A stretch of DNA of 29,348 nucleotides from JANNRW01 sp031401815 (lineage in GTDB: Bacteria; Desulfobacterota; Desulfuromonadia; Geobacterales; DSM-12255). Location of the stretch: assembly GCA_031401815.1 (NCBI GenBank), contig JANNRW010000008.1, positions 1 through 29,348 of the forward strand, given 5' to 3'. This document shows positions 1-11,358 of the stretch, in pieces. Each line of letters opens with the position of its first letter. Within the stretch, counting starts at the first letter, position 1. The notes below the pieces were generated by a model. It was not told where the DNA came from, ran no database searches, and saw nothing but the letters and a program-made list of their open reading frames with translations. A program made the position numbers and the translations under genes.

Positions 1-764
1 CCGGTACAGGTAAGAACAAGATCACCAAAGCCCGCAAGACCTGCAAAAGTCTCGGCTTTCGCACCCAGAGCGACCCCAAGTCTAGCAATTTCGGCCAGAC
101 CTCTTGTTATCAGAGCGGCTCTTGTGTTGGAGCCAAAACCAAGGCCATCTGAAATGCCAGCGGCAATGGCAATAATATTTTTCACTGCGCCGCCAAGTTC
201 TACCCCGACCAGATCGCTATTGGTATAAACCCTGAAAAAACTGCAATTAAACGTTTCCTGAACAGATTGGGCAATGGCTGGCTCAGTTGCTGCGGCAACC
301 ACAGCTGTCGGCATCTCTGTTGCAACTTCCCGGGCAAAACTCGGGCCGGAAAGAACCGCAAACCGATTGTAAAGGGATGAAGGAAGAAGCTCCTCATAAA
401 TCTGTGAGACCAGTTTCAGGGTCTCGACTTCAATCCCCTTTGTAGCACTGACTATTATGGTATCAAGAGCAATATTAGACACTGCCTGCATCAACACTGC
501 ACGCAAGGATTGGGACGGGACTACGAACAGGATCAACTCTTTATTGCATACAGCATCTGATATCGAGTTTGTAAATGATAATGTATCGGCTAAAGTGACT
601 CCAGGAAGATAAATTCTGTTTTCGCGAGAAAGGGTCATCTCTATGGCCAGTTCCGGTTCGTAAGCCCACAGTGTTACCTTGTGCCCTTTTTTTGCTAGAA
701 GATCAGCAAGTGTCGTTCCCCAGCTTCCTGCGCCTATTACTCCGATGTTTTTGTTATTTCCCAT
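1..764 (-). CDS. gpsA: Glycerol-3-phosphate dehydrogenase [NAD(P)+], C-terminus cut off by window edge
   Basis: Cytosolic enzyme that interconverts dihydroxyacetone phosphate and sn-glycerol 3-phosphate, the backbone of phospholipids. The minus-strand frame is open from an ATG at 764 to the window edge, about 254 codons of a family usually near 330. The N-terminus reads MGNNKNIGVIGAGSWGTT, a Rossmann dinucleotide-binding GxGxxG motif. Further family hallmarks follow in order: SATKGIE near residue 150, LSGPSFAREVA, and VELGGAVKNIIAIAAGI, which carries the catalytic lysine, then GLGFGSNTRAALITRGLAE and GLAGLGDLVLTCTG at the edge. It is the last gene seen in the leftward series and starts 80 bases beyond the stop of the HEAT-like gene. 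Identity is very secure. Only the C-terminus is missing, which is an artefact of the window and not a truncated gene. Confidence 0.96.
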   Translation of the reverse strand, partial: MGNNKNIGVIGAGSWGTTLADLLAKKGHKVTLWAYEPELAIEMTLSRENRIYLPGVTLADTLSFTNSISDAVCNKELILFVVPSQSLRAVLMQAVSNIALDTIIVSATKGIEVETLKLVSQIYEELLPSSLYNRFAVLSGPSFAREVATEMPTAVVAAATEPAIAQSVQETFNCSFFRVYTNSDLVGVELGGAVKNIIAIAAGISDGLGFGSNTRAALITRGLAEIARLGVALGAKAETFAGLAGFGDLVLTCT

Positions 765-844
765 ACATCACCCAAAGCTTCTTGATATGACCTGCTTGTT
801 GCAATAATTCTCGTCGAATCAGATAGTTACTGCTCTATAGGTCG

Positions 845-2419
845 TTACTCCCAATCACTTTCATCTGATAAATCACGCAGATCATACCCCTCTTCCATCG
901 ATTCCCTCGCCACTATAAGACTTTCCATTGCAAAGCGGCGTAAAAAAGGGTGAAGGTGACAAGGGAGGGGGAACTGCCTTAAACTATCAGCAGCTGATTG
1001 TACTGCCTTAACAATTTCACCATCAATGCCGATTCTGGCAAGAAAATCAGCATTAAGAAAAAGTCTCCTTGAGATTGTCTCCAGTTGAGGTTGGAACTCC
1101 TCATTGCAGACAGTTTTAATAAGTCGTTCCAGGCCGGTTGCAAGCTGTTCCTGAGAGCTACTCTTTTCCAGGCGCATCCACTCCTCTGCCATTTCGTAAA
1201 CCAGGCAGCTCTCCTGATACCATCCGGCAAAAAACTCCTCCTCAAAAAGCTCTGCTGAACGCGCAAGCAGACGGGACGACATCTTGAGATCCCCTCCTGC
1301 ACAGGGCGGATCGTAGCTGGCCGGAATCAGCTCTTCCGGCGAAAAGATTTTGCGTCTGAGTAAAAATTCCGGCGGAAATGGAGATTTCTCTTTTTTATTT
1401 CTGAAAATACCGTCACAAAGCAGTTGAAGAGCATAAGCATGATCAATCGGTTCGACCAGTTCCTCTTGAGATCTCCTTCCAGTTCTCTCTTCGTATGTAT
1501 CTACACTCTCGCCGGTATCGCCCCAAACTCTATTTATGCCAGAAATATCATGAATCTGAAGTTCAATTGTATCCAGACCCCCATCCTTGCGATACCTGGC
1601 CAGCCATAACTGCCTGTATCCACCACCGTCTACCGGACTGGCATAAGCTGAGTGAAAAGGGGACGGATTTGATGTATGTCTTGAATTGTCATCTTTAATC
1701 CCGACAAAAGCCAGTCTTCGCAAACTCTTGTCAATCTGCTGAAACAGACTGGGATCAGCATGATTACGAAATTCTCGAAGAAGAGCAACGGCAGCAGAGT
1801 TGCGTACCTGCCCCGTAGCCCTGATAACGTCTGTAACGATATTTTCATCGTCGTACCAGAAAAGAAGGCTGAAGAACTCAAGCAGACGAGGATCACGGAT
1901 TCGACTTAACTCTTCAAGTATGGATCGCTTGCTCTCTTCCGTTAAAAAAGAAAACTCTTCCAGAAGCCAAAGCAGCCCTTCTTCACCTTTGTCCATGTAT
2001 TGAGAAAAGGATTTTGCCAGAGATTCGGAACTTCCGGCAAAAAGGATGGAAAAAGGGGGTATGCTTATATCTATACCGCTCTCATCAAGAGTTGCCATGA
2101 TCGCGGACTTGGCTTCCAGCCCAAGATCCCGGCGTTTCAGAGCAATCTGAATTATTTGATCCAGCCAGTATCTGTCATCAAGGAAATCGAGCAGGTAGGT
2201 ATATTTAGAGATCAGCATGCAGCTCTGCTCTCGCCAGATCCTTCGCAATAGAGGCTGAACTGCAGATCTCCCGACTTTATTCAGCTGACCTCCGATTTCA
2301 TCCATTTCAGCGTAGGTTATGTTTTCTTTTTTCAGTTTTTCCAATAGATGAAGAACATCAAGACGCTCTTTGAAACTTCTGTCTATCTTGCGAGGATTTT
2401 CCATATATCGGGTATTCAC
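845..2419 (-). CDS. Uncharacterised HEAT-like repeat protein, translationally coupled to gyrA
   Basis: I do not recognise a named family for this 524-aa soluble protein. Residues about 20-240 look like pairs of amphipathic helices of the HEAT/armadillo type, for example [17 protein letters not shown] and [17 protein letters not shown], which usually serve as a protein-binding scaffold. Residues about 265-524 form a second region of helices, with [20 protein letters not shown] resembling a TPR-like pair, and end in an acidic tail ([12 protein letters not shown]). There is no signal peptide, membrane segment or obvious catalytic motif. The frame begins at a GTG (2419) whose bases overlap the gyrA stop codon. 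An in-frame ATG at 2404 is an alternative start five codons later, and neither has a strong ribosome site. The tight junction suggests co-translation with gyrA. A function in chromosome or gyrase biology would be inference from position alone. Confidence 0.85.
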   Translation of the reverse strand: MNTRYMENPRKIDRSFKERLDVLHLLEKLKKENITYAEMDEIGGQLNKVGRSAVQPLLRRIWREQSCMLISKYTYLLDFLDDRYWLDQIIQIALKRRDLGLEAKSAIMATLDESGIDISIPPFSILFAGSSESLAKSFSQYMDKGEEGLLWLLEEFSFLTEESKRSILEELSRIRDPRLLEFFSLLFWYDDENIVTDVIRATGQVRNSAAVALLREFRNHADPSLFQQIDKSLRRLAFVGIKDDNSRHTSNPSPFHSAYASPVDGGGYRQLWLARYRKDGGLDTIELQIHDISGINRVWGDTGESVDTYEERTGRRSQEELVEPIDHAYALQLLCDGIFRNKKEKSPFPPEFLLRRKIFSPEELIPASYDPPCAGGDLKMSSRLLARSAELFEEEFFAGWYQESCLVYEMAEEWMRLEKSSSQEQLATGLERLIKTVCNEEFQPQLETISRRLFLNADFLARIGIDGEIVKAVQSAADSLRQFPLPCHLHPFLRRFAMESLIVARESMEEGYDLRDLSDESDWE

Positions 2420-4983
2420 TCTGTGTCTATCAAGTCGGCTTCATTCAACTCCTCAACAAGTTCATCCTCTGCAACATCTTCAGATTCTTCCTTTTCAGCC
2501 AGCTTTGCCACTGCGACTATCCGCTCTTCAGATTCGGTCACCATCAGGCGAACACCCTGGGTATTCCTGCCGATAATGCTGAACCCGGCTACCGGAACAC
2601 GAAGAATCTTGCCCTGATCACTGATCAACATGAGGTCATTTTCTTCTGTTACCTGCTTTATATCTACGACACAACCGTTTCTGTCTGTTGTCTTTATTGT
2701 GATTACCCCTTTACCACCTCTGCTTTGGGCACGATATTCAGCAAGTTCCGTTCTTTTGCCAAAACCGTTCTCCGTAACAGTGAAGATAGTGGAACCGGTC
2801 ATATCGTTCACAATTTCCATTCCGATAACAAGATCATCGTCTTCGAGAGTCATCCCTCGTACGCCTCGTGTCACTCGACCCTGTGGTCTTGCATCCTCTT
2901 CGCGGAATCGGATAGATTTGCCGTTTTTAGACGCCAGGAGCACATCCTGCTTGCCATCAGTAAGTGAGACAGCTATCAATTTGTCACCTTCATCGAGATT
3001 AACTGCGAGTATACCGCCAACCCTCGGGTGGGAATACTCCAGCAGAGGGGTCTTCTTTACAACACCCTGACGGGTTGCCATCATAATATATTTGTCATCG
3101 CTGAATTCACGTACAGAAAGGATAGCAGATATCTTCTCATCCTGAGAGAGGTTGAGCAAGTTCACAATTGCTTTGCCACGGGTTGCCCGACCACCTTCCG
3201 GAAGTTCGTATACCTTCAACCAGTAAACTTTTCCGGCATCCGTGAAAAAGAGCAGATAGTCCTTGGTGGAAGCAATGAAGAGATGTACGACAAAATCTTC
3301 ATCCTTTGTCTTGATCCCTGTCTTTCCTTTGCCTCCTCGCCGCTGGGCACGGTAAAGGGAGACAGCGCTCCGCTTTATATAGCCGGTATGAGTAATGTTT
3401 ACTACCATGTCCTCTTCAACAATTGTGTCTTCAAGAGTTATCTCCGCTGTCTGGGCAATGATCTCGGTTCGCCTTGCATCGCCGAACTTGTCCTTGATCT
3501 CCAGAAGCTCACCCTTTACAATTGCAAGAATTTCCGTCTCAGACCCAAGAACCTCCTTCAAGCGGGCAATCTGGCGAAGCACATCCAGATACTCTTCTAT
3601 GATTTTTTCTCGTTCCAGCCCGGTAAGCCGGTGCAGACGCATATCCAGAATCGCCTGGGCCTGAACTTCAGAGAGCCTTGTAGCGCTGCTCCCTGATAAC
3701 GGAGCAGTGATTCCCATCTTATCCAGCCAGACAGGATCAGCGAATTTACCCGCCATCAGCCCCTCTTTTGCCTCGGCAGGAGTCTTGGATTCCCTGATCA
3801 GCTCAATAACCGCATCGAGCCAATCCAGTGCGATTTTCAACCCTTCCAGAATATGGGCGCGAGCTTCGGCCTTTTTCAACTCAAAAACTGTTCGTCGAGT
3901 GACAATTTCTCGCCGGTGATCAATAAAGTGACGGATGGTCTCCTTGAGGGTAAGTACTTTGGGGCGATTACTGACAATTGCCAGCATAATGATCCCGAAG
4001 GAGCACTGCATCTGGGTCTGCTTGTAAAGATGGTTGAGCAGAACCTGCGGATTTTCATCTTTTTTCAGCTCAATGACAATTCTCATCCCGTCCCGGTCAG
4101 ACTCATCGCGCAGATCCGAGATACCCTCGATCTTCTTCTCCTTTACAAGTTCAGCTATCTTTTCAATCAGTCTCGCCTTGTTTACCTGATAAGGGATCTC
4201 TGTAACAATGATCGACTCACGTTCGCTCTTCTTCTGCTTCTCTACCCTGGCACGGGCTCTCATCTGGATTATACCCCGACCTGTTCGGTAGGCAGAAACA
4301 ATCCCTTCACAGCCATAGATAAATCCGGCTGTCGGGAAATCAGGGCCGGGAATGAACGTCATTAACTCTTCTATCGAGATGGCAGGATTATCTATGGTGG
4401 CAATAACGCCATCCACAACTTCGCCCAGATTGTGCGGAGGGATATTGGTAGCCATACCTACAGCAATACCCGAAGAGCCATTCACCAGCAGATTAGGTAT
4501 CTTTGCAGGCAGAACCAGCGGCTCCTGAAGAGAGTCGTCATAGTTCGACCCCATTTCAACGGTCTCCTTGTCAAGATCGACAAGCATTTCGTGCGCCAGT
4601 TTTGACATCCTTATCTCAGTGTAACGCATCGCAGCAGGAGAGTCTCCGTCTACTGAACCAAAGTTACCCTGTCCATCAACCATTGGATAGCGCAGGGAAA
4701 ATTCCTGTGCCATCCGGACAATGGTGTCGTAGGCAGCCGTATCACCATGCGGGTGATACTTGCCTATGACATCACCTACAACACGAGCCGATTTCTTGTA
4801 AGGCTTGTTATAGTCATTCCCCATGTCATACATGGCATAAAGGCAGCGCCGGTGTACCGGCTTGAACCCGTCTCGAACGTCGGGCAAGGCTCTGCCGATA
4901 ATCACTGACATGGCATAGTCCATGTATGATTTTTTCATCTCATCTTCGATATTTACCGAAATCTTGTTAGTCTGGCTGAGCAT
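2416..4983 (-). CDS. gyrA: DNA gyrase subunit A
   Basis: Breakage-reunion subunit of the A2B2 gyrase that adds negative supercoils to DNA. The 855-aa length is normal. The N-terminal winged-helix/tower region is complete, with catalytic Tyr121 in AAMRYTE. The quinolone pocket reads [10 protein letters not shown], so Thr82 and Asp86 sit at the positions of E. coli Ser83 and Asp87; threonine there is natural in several lineages and need not mean selected resistance. The C-terminal DNA-wrapping beta-pinwheel begins near residue 510 and contains the GyrA box QRRGGKG, with a second degenerate copy (QSRGGKG) about 200 residues later. The tail is strongly acidic ([20 protein letters not shown]), a feature that in other gyrases modulates wrapping. 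It lies 83 bases downstream of gyrB, and its stop overlaps the next gene's GTG. Confidence 0.99.
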   Translation of the reverse strand: MLSQTNKISVNIEDEMKKSYMDYAMSVIIGRALPDVRDGFKPVHRRCLYAMYDMGNDYNKPYKKSARVVGDVIGKYHPHGDTAAYDTIVRMAQEFSLRYPMVDGQGNFGSVDGDSPAAMRYTEIRMSKLAHEMLVDLDKETVEMGSNYDDSLQEPLVLPAKIPNLLVNGSSGIAVGMATNIPPHNLGEVVDGVIATIDNPAISIEELMTFIPGPDFPTAGFIYGCEGIVSAYRTGRGIIQMRARARVEKQKKSERESIIVTEIPYQVNKARLIEKIAELVKEKKIEGISDLRDESDRDGMRIVIELKKDENPQVLLNHLYKQTQMQCSFGIIMLAIVSNRPKVLTLKETIRHFIDHRREIVTRRTVFELKKAEARAHILEGLKIALDWLDAVIELIRESKTPAEAKEGLMAGKFADPVWLDKMGITAPLSGSSATRLSEVQAQAILDMRLHRLTGLEREKIIEEYLDVLRQIARLKEVLGSETEILAIVKGELLEIKDKFGDARRTEIIAQTAEITLEDTIVEEDMVVNITHTGYIKRSAVSLYRAQRRGGKGKTGIKTKDEDFVVHLFIASTKDYLLFFTDAGKVYWLKVYELPEGGRATRGKAIVNLLNLSQDEKISAILSVREFSDDKYIMMATRQGVVKKTPLLEYSHPRVGGILAVNLDEGDKLIAVSLTDGKQDVLLASKNGKSIRFREEDARPQGRVTRGVRGMTLEDDDLVIGMEIVNDMTGSTIFTVTENGFGKRTELAEYRAQSRGGKGVITIKTTDRNGCVVDIKQVTEENDLMLISDQGKILRVPVAGFSIIGRNTQGVRLMVTESEERIVAVAKLAEKEESEDVAEDELVEELNEADLIDTE

Positions 4984-5001
4984 GTAAAGACCTTTTCGAC
5001 T

Positions 5002-5043
5002 CCAGGCTCATGGCATTAGGCTCTGGTAATTCCGCGAGCCTGG
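5002..5043. repeat. Inverted repeat in the gyrB-gyrA gap
   Basis: CCAGGCTC at 5002-5009 is matched exactly by GAGCCTGG at 5036-5043, giving an 8-bp stem with a 26-base loop in the 83-base gap between gyrB and gyrA. A second small hairpin (GGCACC ... GGTGTC, with one G-U pair) overlaps its right edge. No T-run follows on the minus strand, so it is not a standard terminator. It could be an mRNA processing or stability element in the gyrB-gyrA transcript. Confidence 0.5.
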
Positions 5044-5066
5044 CACCTGACGCCCGGTGTCCGTTG

Positions 5067-7445
<2,379 letters not shown>

Positions 7446-7454
7446 TCATTTACC

Positions 7455-8549
7455 TCACTTAACAAGACCGCCAGACTCTATCTGGAAAACTGAGCATAAA
7501 TCGCTTTCCGTTATTGGTACAGAAGCTGGATCAGTAGTAGTTATAAAAACCTGCATTTCGCGTTTCACAAGAAAATCCATTAGCTGTTTAACCCTGTATT
7601 TATCCAGTTCAGTTGTCATATCATCCAGCAAAAGGATGGGTGACACCTCTTTTTTCTTCTTGAGATGCTCTATTTCTGCCATTTTCATCGCCAGCACAAA
7701 ACTTTTTTTTTGCCCCTGGGAACCGTGTTGAGAGATCGGTTTACGATTCAGAAAAAAACCTACATCATCTCTGTGTGGACCGTTTACTGTTGTTCCTCTA
7801 TCCCGCTCTGTCCTGCTGTTTTCACCCAAAGCAGATTTCAATTTCCTGCTGATATCCGCAGAATCGGAAAACTCGGATAAAGAGTTTGGATAATAGCATA
7901 TCTGCCCCTCTTCGTCACTAGCAGAGATTGTTCTGTAAAAGAGAGAAAAAAGGGCGCCAAGCTCCTCCAGATAATTATTTCTTGCGCAGATAAGTTTTGT
8001 TCCGGTTACAATCAACTGATCTGTCCATGCATCAAGCCCTGAATAATTCTGGCTGCGAAGCAGGTGATTTCGCTGTTTCAAAACCCTGAAATAATCATGA
8101 TAAATTTTAAGATATCCGGGATTACTGCTGAAAATGGCTCTGTCAAGATATCGACGGCGCTGTTCAGGAGTTCCATCTACCATAGACAGCTCTTCCGGAG
8201 AAAAGGCAACTACTGAAACCATATTGCAGTAATCTATCAGACGCAATGGGGTTTTGCCGTCTATGGTCACATGCTTTTTATTTGGTTCTATCAGTGTACA
8301 GAGTTCATGTTGCAGTTTGCCTTCAGTAACCAGGCATTTGATAATTGCTGTTTCGTTATTCCAGTTGATCATATCAATCTGTTTTGCATGTCGAAATGAT
8401 TTCACTGTTCCAATAAAAAATATTGCTTCCAGAAAGTTTGTTTTGCCCTGGCCATTAGCTCCGAAAAATATATTAAATCGGCAGCTGAAATTTATCTCAG
8501 CATGAATTATATTGCGAAACTTGTTAATGATTATTTGATTTATTACCAT
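7455..8549 (-). CDS. recF: DNA replication and repair protein RecF
   Basis: SMC-like ATPase that works with RecO and RecR to load RecA at single-strand gaps. The 364-aa product has a Walker A motif GANGQGKT (residues 30-37), an ABC-type signature around SQGQKKSFVLAM, and a Walker B region PILLLDDMTTELD. I chose the ATG at 8549 because it gives the family N-terminus (MVINQIIINKFRNI). The frame also stays open to a TTG at 8558, three codons further up. The start codon lies inside a 16-bp palindrome and directly beside a hairpin (8563-8597), so initiation may be sensitive to RNA structure; no clear ribosome site is seen at normal distance. The coding strand carries a run of nine A at 7703-7711 within GQKKSF. 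Confidence 0.97.
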   Translation of the reverse strand: MVINQIIINKFRNIIHAEINFSCRFNIFFGANGQGKTNFLEAIFFIGTVKSFRHAKQIDMINWNNETAIIKCLVTEGKLQHELCTLIEPNKKHVTIDGKTPLRLIDYCNMVSVVAFSPEELSMVDGTPEQRRRYLDRAIFSSNPGYLKIYHDYFRVLKQRNHLLRSQNYSGLDAWTDQLIVTGTKLICARNNYLEELGALFSLFYRTISASDEEGQICYYPNSLSEFSDSADISRKLKSALGENSRTERDRGTTVNGPHRDDVGFFLNRKPISQHGSQGQKKSFVLAMKMAEIEHLKKKKEVSPILLLDDMTTELDKYRVKQLMDFLVKREMQVFITTTDPASVPITESDLCSVFQIESGGLVK

Positions 8550-8562
8550 ATTGAACAATATG
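8547..8562. promoter_or_regulatory. Palindrome covering the recF start codon
   Basis: CATATTGAACAATATG is an inverted repeat with perfect 7-base arms around a 2-base centre. The ATG of recF is one end of it (8547-8549). It abuts the larger hairpin at 8563-8597 without a gap. As RNA it could hide the recF start; as DNA it has the size and symmetry of a small operator. No regulator can be named from the sequence. Confidence 0.45.
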
Positions 8563-8597
8563 AAAGGCCGCTCCTTATTTCAAGGAGTGGCCTTTTT
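8563..8597 (-). terminator. Hairpin between dnaN and recF (attenuator or leaky terminator)
   Basis: A 14-bp stem, AAAGGCCGCTCCTT against AAGGAGTGGCCTTT with one G-U pair, closes a 5-base loop (ATTTC). It begins 23 bases past the dnaN stop. In the dnaN-to-recF direction the stem is followed by CATATTG rather than a clean T-run, so termination should be partial. The opposite strand has five T, but no gene points that way. Best read as an attenuator or processing site that separates dnaN from recF-gyrB expression. Confidence 0.6.
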
Positions 8598-8619
8598 AAG
8601 TTGGTAATGTTATAGGCTG

Positions 8620-9741
8620 CTACAGGCGCATCGGCATAATAACCGAGATAAATCCGTCTTTATTGGCAGGCTTGAGAATCGCCGGAGACATTTCATCTTT
8701 CAGTTGAAGGATAATTTCATCATCCGGTAGTACATTTAATACATCAATAAGGTATCGGGCATTAAATCGGGTTGTTATTTTCTCTCCTGTATAATTAACT
8801 TCTATCTCTTCTCTTGCTTCACCCAGTTCGGGATTACTCGATGATATTTCCATGGATCCATTTTCTATATCAAATTTGATCCCCTTGAATTTTTCATTAG
8901 ATAAAATAGACATTCTTTTAAGAGAGTGAATAAACTTGTCTCTGTTAATAGTAATCATTCTGTCATTACCAATCGGCACAACTCTTTTGTAATCCGGAAA
9001 TTCTCCATCAACAAGTCTCATTATGACTGTTGTATTACCTTGTATAATAGCAGCGCTGTTATCAATAAAACCCAGCAGAATATCTCCCTGCTCTTCATCA
9101 CACAATTTTTTCAGCTCAATGATCCCCTTTTTAGGAAATATGACCCCTTTGTCAAGAAGTTCTATGGCAGTAGAGTCTTCAATTTTTTGATCTGCCACAC
9201 ATAGCCGATGGCCGTCTGTAGCAACAAGTCTTAATACGGTTGCATCTTCATCTCTTGTTATTTTGAAATAAACCCCGTTGAGGTTGTATTTAGTTTCGTC
9301 ATGGCATATTGCATATGATGTCAGCTCAATCATTAATCCAAGTTTTTCGGAACTCAGGTTAAACAGTATATTTTCTGTTACTTTTGGAAAAAACGGAAAT
9401 TCATCAGGTGAAAGCCCTACTATATTAAATTTGGCTTTTCCACAACTTATGTCAACCCAGTTGTTGTCTCTAGTTGAAAAAAGTATCGTTTCATCAGGAA
9501 ATTCTCTAATTATTTCATAAAGTTTCTTCGCAGATATTGTTATTCTGCCGTTTTCTGTAACTTTTGCAGGGTAACTGCTTTTCATTCCAACTTCCAGATC
9601 AGTAGCTATAAAAGTAAGTTTGTCATCATATGCTTCAATAAGAACATTTGAAAGTATCGGCATCGTATTTCTTTTTTCAACTATCCCCTGGATTTTTTGC
9701 AGAGCCTTTGCAAACAGATCTTTTTCAATGGTAAATTTCAT
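8620..9741 (-). CDS. dnaN: DNA polymerase III beta subunit (sliding clamp)
   Basis: Ring-shaped processivity clamp that tethers DNA polymerase III and many repair enzymes to DNA. The 373-aa length fits the three-domain clamp. Recognisable segments are MKFTIEKDLFAKALQKIQGI at the start, TMPILSNVLIEA, FIATDLEVGM, RLVATDGHRLCVAD in the second domain, and the typical C-terminal groove-forming end VISVIMPMRL. The ATG at 9741 has an AGGAGA ribosome site seven bases upstream. The leader upstream of dnaN contains the DnaA-trio array and DnaA boxes, so its transcription runs through the origin. A hairpin separates it from recF downstream. The leader also contains a 9-bp inverted repeat (9757-9765 with 9789-9797). 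Confidence 0.98.
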   Translation of the reverse strand: MKFTIEKDLFAKALQKIQGIVEKRNTMPILSNVLIEAYDDKLTFIATDLEVGMKSSYPAKVTENGRITISAKKLYEIIREFPDETILFSTRDNNWVDISCGKAKFNIVGLSPDEFPFFPKVTENILFNLSSEKLGLMIELTSYAICHDETKYNLNGVYFKITRDEDATVLRLVATDGHRLCVADQKIEDSTAIELLDKGVIFPKKGIIELKKLCDEEQGDILLGFIDNSAAIIQGNTTVIMRLVDGEFPDYKRVVPIGNDRMITINRDKFIHSLKRMSILSNEKFKGIKFDIENGSMEISSSNPELGEAREEIEVNYTGEKITTRFNARYLIDVLNVLPDDEIILQLKDEMSPAILKPANKDGFISVIMPMRL

Positions 9742-9756
9742 GACTCTCTCCTGATG

Positions 9757-9811
9757 TATTACTACAAGTATTTATAATCCTAGTAGTAGTAGTAATAGTG
9801 CCTGTTGATAA
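9757..9811. promoter_or_regulatory. oriC: Predicted oriC unwinding region: DnaA-trio array next to a DnaA box
   Basis: The plus strand reads TAG TAG TAG TAG TAA TAG at 9781-9798, then TGCC, then a DnaA box TGTTGATAA at 9803-9811 (TTATCAACA on the other strand). Seen from the box outward this is a series of 3'-GAT-5' triplets with one 3'-AAT-5', separated from the box by a short GC-containing step. That is the layout of the basal unwinding system described in Bacillus subtilis and found widely in bacterial origins, in which DnaA filaments spread from a box onto single-stranded trios. AT-rich DNA (9757-9780) lies beyond the trios, as expected for the melting site. It lies between dnaA and dnaN. 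The array also forms half of an inverted repeat (9757-9765 and 9789-9797). Assignment as an origin is inference from motif order and context. Confidence 0.75.
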
Positions 9812-9877
9812 GTATAAAAATAATTCAAATAGCTGAAATGCAAAGAAAATTCAGACTGATAACTCTGTGGCTCATAC

Positions 9878-9886
9878 TGTTGATAA
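9878..9886 (-). promoter_or_regulatory. DnaA box in the dnaA-dnaN gap
   Basis: TGTTGATAA on the plus strand is TTATCAACA on the minus strand, the same variant found at 9803-9811 and in the cluster upstream of dnaA. It is in the same orientation as the 9803 box and 75 bases from it. Confidence 0.6.
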
Positions 9887-9932
9887 TTACTTCATATTAA
9901 CAACTTATCTTTTTTCCCACAAAATTCATTTT

Positions 9933-9941
9933 TTATAAACA
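9933..9941 (+). promoter_or_regulatory. Possible weak DnaA box just after dnaA
   Basis: TTATAAACA fits the TTATnnACA core but differs from the TTATCAACA variant used elsewhere. It lies 12 bases past the dnaA stop in AT-rich DNA and is oriented opposite to the other two boxes in this gap. Confidence 0.35.
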
Positions 9942-9953
9942 CTCTTTTCCACC

Positions 9954-11297
9954 CTATACCAACAGCTTTTTCTTGATAGCTTCATAGTTATTTGACATTT
10001 CAGAGTTATTTTCGATAAGCCCGCCTATTTTTTTTACCGCATATATTACTGTGGAATGGTCTTTTCCACCAAATTTATCTCCAATTTCAGGGTAAGACGC
10101 CTTTGTAAACTCCCTGCATATGAAAATTGCCAATTGCCTCGGAATAACAAAAGTTTTCAGGCGTTTTTCCGATTTAAGATCAGCAATCTTGATTTTAAAA
10201 TGATCAGACACAGTTTTCTGAATAAGTTCGATACTGATATCTTTGCTTTTATCAACAATCAGGTCTTTAAGTATATCTTTGGCCATTACTAGGTTGATCT
10301 TGTTTTTTGTAAGACTTGCGTAAGCTCCAATTCTGATCAGCATACCTTCCAGTTCCCTGATGTTACTAGCGCTGCTGGATCCGATTAGAAGTGCGACATC
10401 ATCCGGAAGTTCGATTTTATTCAGTTCCGCCTTTTTCTTAAGAATGGCTACTTTTGTCTCTACATCCGGTGGCTGAATGTCAGCAATAAGACCCCATTCA
10501 AATCTTGATCTGAGCCTCTCTTCCAGCCCAGGAATATCTTTAGGAAACTTGTCAGAAGTAAGAACAATCTGTTTATGGGATTCATAAAGTGCATTAAAAG
10601 TGTGAAAAAATTCTGCTTCTGTACCCTCACGTCCAGCCATGAATTGAATATCATCTATAAGTAAAAGGTCAGCTTTCCTGAACTTTGAACGAAATTCTTC
10701 CATTTTCTTGTGTCGGATGCAGTTGATCATCTCGTTCATAAAAGTTTCTGATGTATAATAGCAGATCTTTGCATCAGGATTCTGATTCAATATTCTGTTT
10801 GCTATAGCAACCATTAGATGAGTTTTGCCAAGACCTGTTCCTCCGTATATGAACAAAGGATTGTATTTATCTGCTGGAGCATCTGCAACAGCTTGTGAAG
10901 CGGCATAAGCAAATTCGTTGCTTGAACCGCATACAAAATTGTCAAATGTATATTTAGAGGTGATTCCGTTCGTAAAGGGACGGGTTTTTGTTTTTAATCC
11001 AGGAGTATAATCCGGACACAGATCTTCTTCTGTAGCAGCGCATGAATTCTCACCTTGAGAATCTGCTATGTAAAAGTCGATATCAAACGTATCATTGGTA
11101 ATTCCATTTATAACATCGCTGATAATAGCAATATATCTGTCGTTTATCTCATTTTTATGAAATTCACTGGGCACTTCAAGAATGAAGGAAGAACCAGTAG
11201 AATCGACAAATTTTATCGGCTTTATCCATGTTCTGAATGATTGTGGAGAAAGAAGTTGCTCAATTTTATGTTGTGCATCTTTCCAGATCTGTTTCAT
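9954..11297 (-). CDS. dnaA: Chromosomal replication initiator protein DnaA
   Basis: AAA+ ATPase that binds DnaA boxes, melts oriC and recruits the helicase. I place the start at the ATG at 11297 (447 aa) because MKQIWKDAQHKIEQLLSPQS is the expected domain I start. The open frame extends a further 36 codons to a TTG at 11405, but that stretch encodes DnaA boxes and is more likely regulatory DNA. From the chosen start, Walker A GGTGLGKT is at 152-159, Walker B LLLIDDIQF at 211-219, the sensor/arginine-finger region includes PGLEERLRSRFEWGL, and the C-terminal helix-turn-helix carries the DnaA signature GGKDHSTVIYA at 410-420. Domain II is short. No strong ribosome site precedes the ATG. Boxes upstream suggest autoregulation, as known for other dnaA genes. 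Confidence 0.98.
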   Translation of the reverse strand: MKQIWKDAQHKIEQLLSPQSFRTWIKPIKFVDSTGSSFILEVPSEFHKNEINDRYIAIISDVINGITNDTFDIDFYIADSQGENSCAATEEDLCPDYTPGLKTKTRPFTNGITSKYTFDNFVCGSSNEFAYAASQAVADAPADKYNPLFIYGGTGLGKTHLMVAIANRILNQNPDAKICYYTSETFMNEMINCIRHKKMEEFRSKFRKADLLLIDDIQFMAGREGTEAEFFHTFNALYESHKQIVLTSDKFPKDIPGLEERLRSRFEWGLIADIQPPDVETKVAILKKKAELNKIELPDDVALLIGSSSASNIRELEGMLIRIGAYASLTKNKINLVMAKDILKDLIVDKSKDISIELIQKTVSDHFKIKIADLKSEKRLKTFVIPRQLAIFICREFTKASYPEIGDKFGGKDHSTVIYAVKKIGGLIENNSEMSNNYEAIKKKLLV

Positions 11298-11358
11298 TTG
11301 ACGGGGCACCGTTTGAAGAAATGTAATAGTATTTCTGAATACTATTTGCCATAGCAGG

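Noticed and set aside
3028..3696. 222-codon plus-strand frame opposite gyrA
   Set aside because: It lies wholly antisense to a certain gyrase gene, has no ribosome site or family resemblance, and is explained by codon bias of gyrA.
2480..4990. Thr82 in GyrA as acquired quinolone resistance
   Set aside because: Threonine at this position is the natural residue in several bacterial groups and Asp86 is unchanged, so nothing indicates selection.
9781..9798. TAG repeat as a plain microsatellite
   Set aside because: It is too well placed, in phase and polarity next to a DnaA box in the dnaA-dnaN gap, to be treated as a random simple repeat, though chance is not excluded.
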